From Clostridiales bacterium (lineage in GTDB: Bacteria > Bacillota > Clostridia > Christensenellales > Aristaeellaceae): DNA of 64,000 nucleotides. A program made the translations under genes and the position numbers. The first letter of the stretch is position 1. The number at the start of each line of letters is the position of its first letter. Under the pieces are notes generated by a model. That model was not told the origin of the DNA. It ran no database searches and worked only from the letters and a program-made list of their open reading frames with translations. The stretch covers positions 1-64,000 of the forward strand of contig SVGY01000011.1 of NCBI GenBank assembly GCA_015056145.1, read 5' to 3'. Below are positions 25,256-33,097 of this stretch, one piece after another.

Positions 25256-28030
25256 TTACGGTCCCCAGAAAATGGAGACCTCGTTTTCTGAAAGGCTTTC
25301 CACGGCGGAGGAATCGCCCCGGTCGCTGCCTGTGAAAAAATCCCAGATGTTTTCCAATAGATTTCTCCCGCCGCTTACATTGGCCTGCGCCACCTGCACC
25401 GATTGCACCCCTTCCAGCAGGATGCCGTTATTCAGAAGCTCTGCATGTACGGGAATAACCCGGTAGGTGTAGGTGACGCCGCTTTTGGCCTTGGTATCGG
25501 TAAAGTACAGGGTTTCGCCTGCGGAACCGTACAGCTCCGTGAGGATGAAGCTTTCGCCGGCAGTATCCCGCTGGATTCGGTACACTGCGCTGTCCGAAGG
25601 CTGCATAACCAGCACGGGATAGCCGTCGCCGTTGTGGGAAACGGAGAAGCTGTTGAGGGCTCGGGGAGGTGTCCATACGTCACTGCGCTTGGTGGGGTGG
25701 TTATCCTCGGTAAATACTTCCGTATAGCGGTAATTGGAGGGTGTCAGATCTGTGGCGAGCATGGGTTCGCCACGCCATTTGATGGACTGGGTGTCGATTT
25801 CCAGGGAAATGATACCTCTGGGTCTTGTGAATTGAGGTTTTTCCCGGTTGCGGTACAGATCCCGGAAATAGTTGCGTGCCATGAGGGCGGTATTGTCGCC
25901 GCCGCTGATCCAACCTGCAAGTTTGTGGCTGGAGTCCGGGTTGTCAAAACCCATCCAGAAGGCGCAGGCGATCTCGCTGTTGTAACAGGCCATCCAGATA
26001 TCCCGGTTGCCGCCGCCGGTCATGTTCACGGTGCCGGTTTTTCCGGCTACAGGAGTGCCTGCGCCGGAAAGCTTTGCGCCAGTGCCGGAGGAAGTGACCG
26101 TCTGCAGAAGACTGGTCATCAGGTAGGCGGAAGTCGCCTTCAATACCCGGTTTCCTTCATCCCGGTTCAGGTAGAGCACCCGTCCGGAAGAATCCGTGAT
26201 TTTGCGGATGAAGTGGGGCTGATAAAAGATGCCTCCATTGGCAAAGGGGGAATAGGCTGCAGCCAGCTGCACCGGCGATACGCCGTAGGTCATTGCACCC
26301 AGCCCCAGGGCCAGGTTGCTGTCCCGGTCATCCAGCGGGATGCCCACGCTGGAAAGATAGTTGCGCCCTGCGGTTACGCCGATCTTGTTCATCAGCGCCA
26401 CGGTGGATACGTTCAGGCTGCTTTTCAGCGCCGTGCGGATGCTGACATTGCCGTAGTAGGTATAGCTGGCGTTGCGGGGTTTGTAGCCGTTGAAATTGGT
26501 GGGTTCATCCTTGAGAACGCTGCAGGTCATGTAGCCGTACTGATTGATGGCCGGGGCATAAACAGCCAGCGGTTTCAGGGCGGAGCCGGGCTGGCGGCGC
26601 ATCTGAGTGGCCCGGTTCAGACCCCGGCGCACGTCGTAGCTGCGTCCGCCGACGATGGCCAGCACCTCGCCGGTTTTTACATCCACACAGGCCGCCGCAC
26701 CCTGTACTTTGGTTCCGTCGCCTGCATTGGCGGGAAAAACGTCGGTTTCAAACTGCTTTTCCAGCAGCGACTGGTGGGTGGGGCTCAGAGCGGTTTCGAT
26801 ATAGAGCCCGCCGGAGAGAACCTCTTCGCCGGTCATGCCAAGCAGGTTCTGCGCTTCGTCCAGCACCGCATCAGCATACCAGCCGTAAACCATTCCCTCC
26901 GCTTCCGGCTCTGCCAGCGCAAGGGTTTCGCCTACTGCTTCGTCGTGCTCCTGCTGGGTGATCATTCCCTCCGCCAGCATGGTGGAGAGAATGTACCTGC
27001 GCTGGGAGAGGTTTCTTTCCGGGGCCACATGGGGTGCATAGTAACTGGGAGCCTTGATGCTGGCGGCAAGGGCGCACGCCTGGTTCAGGGTCAGGTCTGC
27101 CGCATCCACGCCGAAATATGCCTGGGCTGCAGCCTGTATGCCGTAGGCGCCATTGCCGAAATAGATATAGTTGAGGTACATGGCAAGGATCTCCTCCTTG
27201 GTCATGAGCCTTTCCAGCTGCAACGCAAGCCAGATTTCTTCGGCCTTGCGGGCGATGGTTTTGTTTGTGCTGAGATGGCTTTGGCGGATCAGCTGCATGG
27301 TGATGGTGCTGGCTCCCTGGGAATAGGCGCCGTCCCGGAGGTTTGCCGCCAATGCGCCGAACAGCCGCACAATATCGATGCCTTTGTGCTCATAAAACCG
27401 GAGATCTTCCGCCGCCACAAAAACATCTTTGATCTGTTGGGGTATTTCCTCCACGGGCAGCACTACCCGGTCCTGCGAACCCCGGATGACTGCCAGAACC
27501 TCGCCTTCCCTGTCCAGAATGTAGCCCCGCTGGGGTGGCCGGGTGATCTTGCTGACATCCAGCTTTTGCCAGTTGGGCACATTGAGCACAAATACCGCAA
27601 CGCCCGTAGCAGCAAGGGAAAGCAGTACCAGAATCCCGGCGGCTCTGCGCAGGGGATGCCGTCTTTCGGGAATGCCGGTATGGTGGCGCTCCGGTGTGCC
27701 CAGAGAAATCGCACGTCGCTCCCGCTCCAAAGCAAGCCTTGCAGCCTGGCGGGGTGTGATATCCGCCTTTCTGCGTTTTGGATGTTTTTTTGCTTTTTCC
27801 AGCTGCTTTTCTTTTTTGTGGGCAAGCTTTGCCTGCTGCTTTTCCTGACGGAGCATGCGTTTCCGCTCACGCCTGGATAATTTGGGCAGTACCTCTTCCC
27901 CGGCGTTGTTCCCAGGCGGGTTTTCCGGGGTGGATTTGTCCTCTGTATCCTTTGCCTGTATAGGATCATCCCCGGCGCTTACAAGGCGTTCATCCTCAGG
28001 CGGAGTCTCTTTGCGCTTTTTCACTTTCAT
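25256..28030 (-). CDS. Class A penicillin-binding protein (transglycosylase/transpeptidase)
   Basis: About 924-aa bifunctional cell-wall synthase. A highly basic cytoplasmic tail (1-130) precedes one membrane helix (131-151). The GT51 domain has catalytic Glu208 in AAEDLRFYEHKG and GASTITMQLIRQ. The transpeptidase has S483-x-x-K (PGSALKP), SLN (538-540) and K664-T-G. A C-terminal fibronectin-III-like segment follows. The ATG at 28030 directly abuts GGGAGGG, so the GTG at 28024 (6 bases from that site) may be the true start. A longer frame upstream lacks a site. Divergent from the FtsH-like gene. Confidence 0.94.
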   Translation of the reverse strand: MKVKKRKETPPEDERLVSAGDDPIQAKDTEDKSTPENPPGNNAGEEVLPKLSRRERKRMLRQEKQQAKLAHKKEKQLEKAKKHPKRRKADITPRQAARLALERERRAISLGTPERHHTGIPERRHPLRRAAGILVLLSLAATGVAVFVLNVPNWQKLDVSKITRPPQRGYILDREGEVLAVIRGSQDRVVLPVEEIPQQIKDVFVAAEDLRFYEHKGIDIVRLFGALAANLRDGAYSQGASTITMQLIRQSHLSTNKTIARKAEEIWLALQLERLMTKEEILAMYLNYIYFGNGAYGIQAAAQAYFGVDAADLTLNQACALAASIKAPSYYAPHVAPERNLSQRRYILSTMLAEGMITQQEHDEAVGETLALAEPEAEGMVYGWYADAVLDEAQNLLGMTGEEVLSGGLYIETALSPTHQSLLEKQFETDVFPANAGDGTKVQGAAACVDVKTGEVLAIVGGRSYDVRRGLNRATQMRRQPGSALKPLAVYAPAINQYGYMTCSVLKDEPTNFNGYKPRNASYTYYGNVSIRTALKSSLNVSTVALMNKIGVTAGRNYLSSVGIPLDDRDSNLALGLGAMTYGVSPVQLAAAYSPFANGGIFYQPHFIRKITDSSGRVLYLNRDEGNRVLKATSAYLMTSLLQTVTSSGTGAKLSGAGTPVAGKTGTVNMTGGGNRDIWMACYNSEIACAFWMGFDNPDSSHKLAGWISGGDNTALMARNYFRDLYRNREKPQFTRPRGIISLEIDTQSIKWRGEPMLATDLTPSNYRYTEVFTEDNHPTKRSDVWTPPRALNSFSVSHNGDGYPVLVMQPSDSAVYRIQRDTAGESFILTELYGSAGETLYFTDTKAKSGVTYTYRVIPVHAELLNNGILLEGVQSVQVAQANVSGGRNLLENIWDFFTGSDRGDSSAVESLSENEVSIFWGP

Positions 28031-28129
28031 CCCTCCCGGCGATCCTGTGGGCGCTTCTGCAAACCGCCCGTTGATACTTTGCGCTTTCTTTTCTCTCAAA
28101 TACCATGGAAAAGCGGGCAATATGTACCA

Positions 28130-28159
28130 TTTACTTTGCCCGGACGCATCCTGTATACT
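28130..28159 (+). promoter_or_regulatory. Candidate promoter of the FtsH-like gene
   Basis: TTTACT (28130-28135), 18-base spacer, TATACT (28154-28159), about 50 bases before the start codon. Confidence 0.5.
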
Positions 28160-28207
28160 TTTTTCGGATGAAGTATCCCAAGGAATTAATTCAAAGGAGG
28201 AATCACC

Positions 28208-29731
28208 GTGCCGCTGCGCCGCCCAAGGATACTGCCGACGGTTTTGCTGGCTCTGATGCTTTTTATTACGATATTTTCGGTTTTTGTGAAAAAGGATACC
28301 AGCGGCGATGCGGCTACACGCATCCTGCTGTGCCTGCTGCTGGCGGGCATTCCTGCCCTGCTTTTGCTGACCCGGCGTCCCTCTCCGGCCCATGGTTTTG
28401 CTGCCGGAAGCACGGGTTTTTCGGCTGCGGAGGTTCCCTCCACGCGCTTTACCGACGTGGCTGCCAACGAAGAGGCCCTGGAAAGCATGAGGGATTTGAT
28501 TGGGTTTATCAAAACGCCGGAAAAATATGCCTCACTGGGTGCACGGGTCCCTCGTGGCATACTGCTCTACGGTATGCCCGGCACCGGCAAAACCCTACTT
28601 GCCCGAGCCCTTGCCGGGGAAGCAGGAGTTCCCTTTTTTGCAGTGAATGGCGCTGATTTTGTGGAAATGTATGTGGGCGTTGGCGCAAGCCGTGTCCGCA
28701 GCCTTTTCCAGAAGGCGAGAAAAGCTGGCCGTGCGGTGATCTTTTTTGACGAGATAGACGCTATTGGAAAAAAGAGAACCAACCAGAATGACGAACGGGA
28801 GCAGACCCTGAACGCCCTCTTGTCGGAAATGAGCGGGTTTAGCGAAGGGGACGGCATTGTTGTGCTGGCTGCCACCAACCGTATTGATACGCTGGATGAC
28901 GCATTGCTCCGTCCGGGTCGTTTTGACCGGCGCATAGAGGTGCCGCTGCCTGGCCCGGGAGAACGGCTGAAAATACTGGAAGTCCACGCCCGTAACAAGC
29001 CCATGGGCGATGATGTGTGCCTGAATGAACTGGCAGCGGAAACCTCGCTGTTTTCCGGCGCAAGGCTGGAAAGCATGCTCAACGAAGCGGCCATCCTTGC
29101 AGCCAAACGGGGCAGCGACCGCATCTTCAAACAGGACATCAGCACCGCTATGGATGTAATGCTCTTTGGCATGGAACGTCCCGGCGGCATCAGCTATCAG
29201 CAGGAAAAGGAACAGACCGCCGCACATGAGGCAGGCCACGCTTTGCTCACGGCATTGCTTCTGCCCGAGAGCGCCATCCGCAAGGTTTCTATCATCCCCA
29301 CAGGCAATGGAGCAGCTGGTTACAGCATGGCCATCCCTCCGGAAAAGATGTTTTATCAGAAAAGAGAGCTTCTTTCCCATATTGCGGTGGCCCTTGCGGG
29401 TCGGGAAGCGGAGATTCTCTTTTCCGGCGAAGATTTTCTTTCTACGGGTGCCGCCAACGATATTGAAAAAGCGGCCTCCCTGGCCCAGCGTATGGTGTGC
29501 GAGTGGGGGATGATGCCCGGCGGAACGGAAGCCTATCTGTTTTCCCAAGCCGGACGGGAGGCTGCACAGCAGCAATGGCTGGATATGGGCCAGCAGCTGG
29601 CGGCGGGCATGCTGCGCCATCATATGAACAAATGGCGGAGGTTGACAAGGCTGCTGGTTCAGAAGGAAACCCTCGGCAAGGAGGAGATCCGGCAATGCCT
29701 CAAGGAAGCACCTCCTCATCGGCCCTCCTGA
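28208..29731 (+). CDS. Short FtsH-like membrane AAA metalloprotease
   Basis: 507-aa AAA protease. Two membrane helices (about 10-27 and 38-55) are joined by only ~10 residues, whereas normal FtsH has an extracytoplasmic domain of roughly 75. The AAA module is complete: Walker A GMPGTGKT (122-129), Walker B VIFFDEID (177-184), [20 protein letters not shown]. The peptidase site is HEAGH (340-344). The GTG start at 28208 has AAAGGAGG 7 bases upstream. It may be a second, sporulation- or stress-specific FtsH paralogue; that is inference. Its 3' end overlaps the convergent SRAP gene by 32 bases. Confidence 0.88.
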   Translation: MPLRRPRILPTVLLALMLFITIFSVFVKKDTSGDAATRILLCLLLAGIPALLLLTRRPSPAHGFAAGSTGFSAAEVPSTRFTDVAANEEALESMRDLIGFIKTPEKYASLGARVPRGILLYGMPGTGKTLLARALAGEAGVPFFAVNGADFVEMYVGVGASRVRSLFQKARKAGRAVIFFDEIDAIGKKRTNQNDEREQTLNALLSEMSGFSEGDGIVVLAATNRIDTLDDALLRPGRFDRRIEVPLPGPGERLKILEVHARNKPMGDDVCLNELAAETSLFSGARLESMLNEAAILAAKRGSDRIFKQDISTAMDVMLFGMERPGGISYQQEKEQTAAHEAGHALLTALLLPESAIRKVSIIPTGNGAAGYSMAIPPEKMFYQKRELLSHIAVALAGREAEILFSGEDFLSTGAANDIEKAASLAQRMVCEWGMMPGGTEAYLFSQAGREAAQQQWLDMGQQLAAGMLRHHMNKWRRLTRLLVQKETLGKEEIRQCLKEAPPHRPS

Positions 29732-30296
29732 CCACCAGCGCCGGGGGCCTGAATAGCAGCCTGAGTGCATCGTAGGGCATGGAAGGCGGGGCGTTGAGCC
29801 AGTGAAGGCATGCCTCTCCTTCCAGCAGCACTGGCATGCGGTGATGGTAGGGCTGCATCTGTTCATCGGCTTCACGGGTCATGATCACAAAGCCCTCGAA
29901 AGGTTCGCTGGCTCTGGGACTGAAGCGGCCGTACAGACCGGCAGCCATCATCAGCCCGCCGGACGCTGAGACGTTTTCGCTCTGGAAAAAATATTTCTCT
30001 TTGGTTTTGGAACCGCTTGCCGTCCTTTTCCATTCAAAAAAGCCACTCATGGGCACAAGACATCGACGCTCCCTTACTGCCCGCCGGAACATGTTCGTCA
30101 CATCCGCTTTTTCGCTTCGGCTGTTGATCACCAGTCCCCCTCCGCCAATTCGGGGAAACCCCCATTTCATCAGCCGGGGAACGCCTTCTTTCACGCCGGG
30201 AATTATCACCGGTGTGCTTTGCCCCGGATACACTTCCCCTGCATGAAAATTCAGACTCTGCGCCGCTGCAGGCGTAAAACAGTATCTGCCGCACAT
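29700..30296 (-). CDS. SRAP-family abasic-site DNA-protein crosslinker (YedK/HMCES)
   Basis: 198 aa. SRAP proteins trap abasic sites in single-stranded DNA through Cys2. The mature N-terminus MCGRYCF, the motif MKWGFPRIGGGGLVINSRSEK (split by the active-site loop), RRCLVPMSGFFEW with the catalytic Glu, and YHHRMPVLL with the active-site His are all present. It is slightly shorter than the typical ~220 residues. GGAGGGAG lies 6 bases before the ATG. The stop lies inside the end of the convergent FtsH-like gene. Confidence 0.93.
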   Translation of the reverse strand: MCGRYCFTPAAAQSLNFHAGEVYPGQSTPVIIPGVKEGVPRLMKWGFPRIGGGGLVINSRSEKADVTNMFRRAVRERRCLVPMSGFFEWKRTASGSKTKEKYFFQSENVSASGGLMMAAGLYGRFSPRASEPFEGFVIMTREADEQMQPYHHRMPVLLEGEACLHWLNAPPSMPYDALRLLFRPPALVVRRADEEVLP

Positions 30297-30346
30297 AGCT
30301 CTCCCTCCATTTCATTCTTCAGTGTGCCTGAAAAAAGACCCGGCAA

Positions 30347-30402
30347 ACCTGTGAACGGTGAAAATACTTTCCGTTGACAGGTTTTTTCATTGGGACTATA
30401 CT
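30347..30402 (+). promoter_or_regulatory. NUDIX promoter embedded in an inverted repeat
   Basis: TTGACA (30374-30379), 17-base spacer, TATACT (30397-30402). The -35 box lies in the right arm of a 13-bp inverted repeat with one mismatch (AACCTGTGAACGG / CCGTTGACAGGTT), which is followed by TTTTTT. It could be an operator or a terminator-like structure. Confidence 0.65.
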
Positions 30403-30446
30403 GCATTTATCCTGTTTTTCAAAAACTTTCACAGAAAGGGAGCCAT

Positions 30447-30932
30447 ATGAGCGACATTTTTTTCAAAACCCCGGAAAATGTTTTTTCTTACCGGGTTGGA
30501 GGCATTTTGATCCACAATGGAAAAATTCTTCTGCAAAAGTTGATAGGGGAGGAAGGCTACGCCATTCCCGGCGGTCATGTATCCTTTGGGGAGACGGGCG
30601 AAGCTGCACTGATCCGGGAGTTTCAGGAGGAGCTTTTGGCAGAAATCCGGGTGGAGAGGCCGGTGTTTTTGGGCGAAGTGTTTATTCCCTGGGATCATAG
30701 ACCCTGCCATCAGCTGTGCCTTTATTACCTTGTTACTCTGAAGGAACCCGTTCAGATCGCCACGGAAGGGGAGATTAAGGTGGAGGATAAACTGGACGGC
30801 AAGAGCTACCGTCTTGTTTTCCGTTGGACGCCGCTTGAGGAGCTTGATTCCGTAACCGTTTATCCCACCAGCATCCAGCCCCTGCTTTCAAACCCTCCCG
30901 ACGGTATTACCCATTTTATCTATCGGGAATAG
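30447..30932 (+). CDS. NUDIX hydrolase
   Basis: 161-aa pyrophosphohydrolase. The NUDIX box is complete, GGHVSFGETGEAAL followed by IREFQEELLAEI, matching Gx5Ex7REUxEExGU with Leu for the last Gly. The start ATG 30447 has AAAGGGAG 5 bases upstream, so a longer frame from 30390 is not used. Substrate cannot be told; an ADP-ribose or modified-nucleotide house-cleaning role is typical. It has its own consensus promoter and is followed at 90 bases by parE. Confidence 0.9.
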   Translation: MSDIFFKTPENVFSYRVGGILIHNGKILLQKLIGEEGYAIPGGHVSFGETGEAALIREFQEELLAEIRVERPVFLGEVFIPWDHRPCHQLCLYYLVTLKEPVQIATEGEIKVEDKLDGKSYRLVFRWTPLEELDSVTVYPTSIQPLLSNPPDGITHFIYRE

Positions 30933-30938
30933 CAGGAT

Positions 30939-30968
30939 TTGCGGGTTTTGGGATTTTCGTGCTATAAT
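30939..30968 (+). promoter_or_regulatory. parE-parC promoter
   Basis: TTGCGG (30939-30944), 18-base spacer, TATAAT (30963-30968), about 53 bases before the parE start. Confidence 0.6.
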
Positions 30969-31021
30969 AACATGTTGTGACTGTTTCCCCGAAAGATTAG
31001 TAAACGGAGTGATCCATTTTC

Positions 31022-33097
31022 ATGGCAAAGCAATACAACGCAAGCAGCATACAGGTTCTGGAAGGACTGGACGCAGTAAGAATGCGCCCGGGCATGTACA
31101 TTGGCTCCACGGGCAGCCGGGGGCTTCACCACATGCTGTGGGAAATCGTGGATAATGCTATCGACGAGGCCATGGGCGGCTATGCCCAGCATGTTTGGGT
31201 CACCCTTCATGAGGATGGCTCTGCCAGCGTCCGGGACGACGGCCGGGGTATGCCTGTGGATATCCACCCCACCATGGGCATCAGCGGTACGGAAGTCATT
31301 TTTACCAAACTCCACGCAGGCGGCAAGTTCAACAACGAAAATTATGATTATTCCGGCGGCCTGCACGGCGTGGGCGCTTCCGTTGTCAATGCCCTGAGCC
31401 GCTGGACCACGGTGGATGTTTTTCATGATTTCAAACATTATCAGACTCGTTTTGAAAGTGTGGAGGATCCTGCCACCGGCAAGGTAACTGCGGGCAAAAC
31501 CGTCCAGCCCCTCACCCTGCAGGGTAACACCCGGGAGCGAGGTTCGCTGATTCACTTTATGCCGGATGACCGCATTTTTGAAACCACTCACTTCAATCAC
31601 GATACGGTCTGCCGTCGCCTGCGGGAGCTGGCCTATCTCAACAAGGGGCTCAGCATTACCTTTACAGATGAACGTATCCCCGAGGAACCGGTGGCTCCGC
31701 AGGATATTACTGCATCCGAGCTGGCGGAGGATCAGATCCTTGATGAAAGCCAGGAAGGTTCTGATGAGCTGAAGGAAAAGCGTACCCAGGAATTCCACTA
31801 CGAGGGCGGCATCGTGGACTATGTGCGCTACCTGAACGAAGATAAAACTGCCCTCTACAGCCAGCCTATATATCTGGAAGGCAGGCGGGACGATGTGGTG
31901 TTCCGTGTGGCGATCCAGTATACCGACAGCTACACCGAGAACGTTTTCTCCTACGTCAACAACATTCCCACCGGCGAGGGCGGCAGCCACGAAACCGGCT
32001 TCAAGGCCGCCTACACCAAGGTGATGAACGATTTTGCACGCAAACTTGGCGCATTGAAGGAAAAGGATGCCAATCTTGGCGGCGACGACTTCCGGGAAGG
32101 CATGACCGCCGTGATGATCGCCATGGTAAAAAATCCCCAGTTTGAGGGCCAGACCAAGGGCCGCCTGGGCAATACGGAGGTTCGCCCCGTTGTGGAAGCC
32201 ATCGTGACCCAGCACCTGACGGCATTCTTTGAAAACCTTAAAAATCAGGAGCTTTGCCAGAAATTGGTGGAAAAAGCCGTCCGTGCCGCCCATGTGCGTG
32301 AGGCTGCCCGGAAGGCCCGTGACGTTGCCCGTACCCGCAGCGCTCTGGAAGCTGCCCCGCTGGTGGGCAAACTGGCCAGCTGCACCGGCAGAAAGCCGGA
32401 ACTGAACGAGCTGTTCATCGTTGAGGGCGACAGCGCCGGCGGCAGTGCCAAGCAGGGCCGGGACCGCCGCTTTCAGGCTATTCTTCCCCTCAGAGGCAAG
32501 CCCCTCAATGCTGAAAAGAAACGCATTGACCAGGTGCTGAGCAACGAGGAATTCCGTTCCCTCATCACGGCCCTTGGCACCAATATCGATGAAAGCTTCA
32601 GCCTGTCCGGCCTGAAGTATCACAAGGTTATCATCCTCAGTGATGCGGATCAGGACGGCGCACATATCCGGGCCATCCTGCTCACCTTCTTCTACCGCTA
32701 CATGCGGGAGCTGATCTCCGCAGGGCATGTATACATCGGCATGCCGCCCCTTTACAAAATACAGCGTGGCAACAAGGTGCAGTACGCCTACGACGATGAG
32801 GAACTGAAAAAACTCACCAAGGGCAATTCCAAGGGGTACACCCTGCAGCGCTACAAGGGCCTTGGCGAAATGAACCCGGAACAGCTTTGGGCCACCACCA
32901 TGGATCCGGCACAGCGCAAGCTGATGAAGGTGACCATTGAGGATGTAACCCAGGCCGAACGCCTTGTGACTATCCTCATGGGCGACAAGGTGGATCCCCG
33001 CCGGGAGTACATCAGCCAGTACGCCAATTTCAACCGTGAAGACAGCTTCACCACCATTACCGACACCATGGAAGAGGAAGGGAGGATGGCTCCGTGA
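31022..33097 (+). CDS. parE: DNA topoisomerase IV subunit B
   Basis: 691-aa GHKL ATPase subunit that with ParC unlinks replicated chromosomes. ATP site: [76 protein letters not shown] and SDADQDGAHIRA. An acidic insertion of ~35 residues (ASELAEDQILDESQEGSDE) sits in the transducer region. It overlaps parC by 4 bases. Assignment to topoisomerase IV rests on the partner subunit's divergent C-terminal box and on gyrB/gyrA being present at 9-15 kb. Confidence 0.93.
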   Translation: MAKQYNASSIQVLEGLDAVRMRPGMYIGSTGSRGLHHMLWEIVDNAIDEAMGGYAQHVWVTLHEDGSASVRDDGRGMPVDIHPTMGISGTEVIFTKLHAGGKFNNENYDYSGGLHGVGASVVNALSRWTTVDVFHDFKHYQTRFESVEDPATGKVTAGKTVQPLTLQGNTRERGSLIHFMPDDRIFETTHFNHDTVCRRLRELAYLNKGLSITFTDERIPEEPVAPQDITASELAEDQILDESQEGSDELKEKRTQEFHYEGGIVDYVRYLNEDKTALYSQPIYLEGRRDDVVFRVAIQYTDSYTENVFSYVNNIPTGEGGSHETGFKAAYTKVMNDFARKLGALKEKDANLGGDDFREGMTAVMIAMVKNPQFEGQTKGRLGNTEVRPVVEAIVTQHLTAFFENLKNQELCQKLVEKAVRAAHVREAARKARDVARTRSALEAAPLVGKLASCTGRKPELNELFIVEGDSAGGSAKQGRDRRFQAILPLRGKPLNAEKKRIDQVLSNEEFRSLITALGTNIDESFSLSGLKYHKVIILSDADQDGAHIRAILLTFFYRYMRELISAGHVYIGMPPLYKIQRGNKVQYAYDDEELKKLTKGNSKGYTLQRYKGLGEMNPEQLWATTMDPAQRKLMKVTIEDVTQAERLVTILMGDKVDPRREYISQYANFNREDSFTTITDTMEEEGRMAP

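Noticed and set aside
25403-27880. 825-codon plus-strand open frame opposite the class A PBP
   Set aside because: The minus-strand frame has all PBP catalytic motifs; the antisense frame has none and starts without a binding site.
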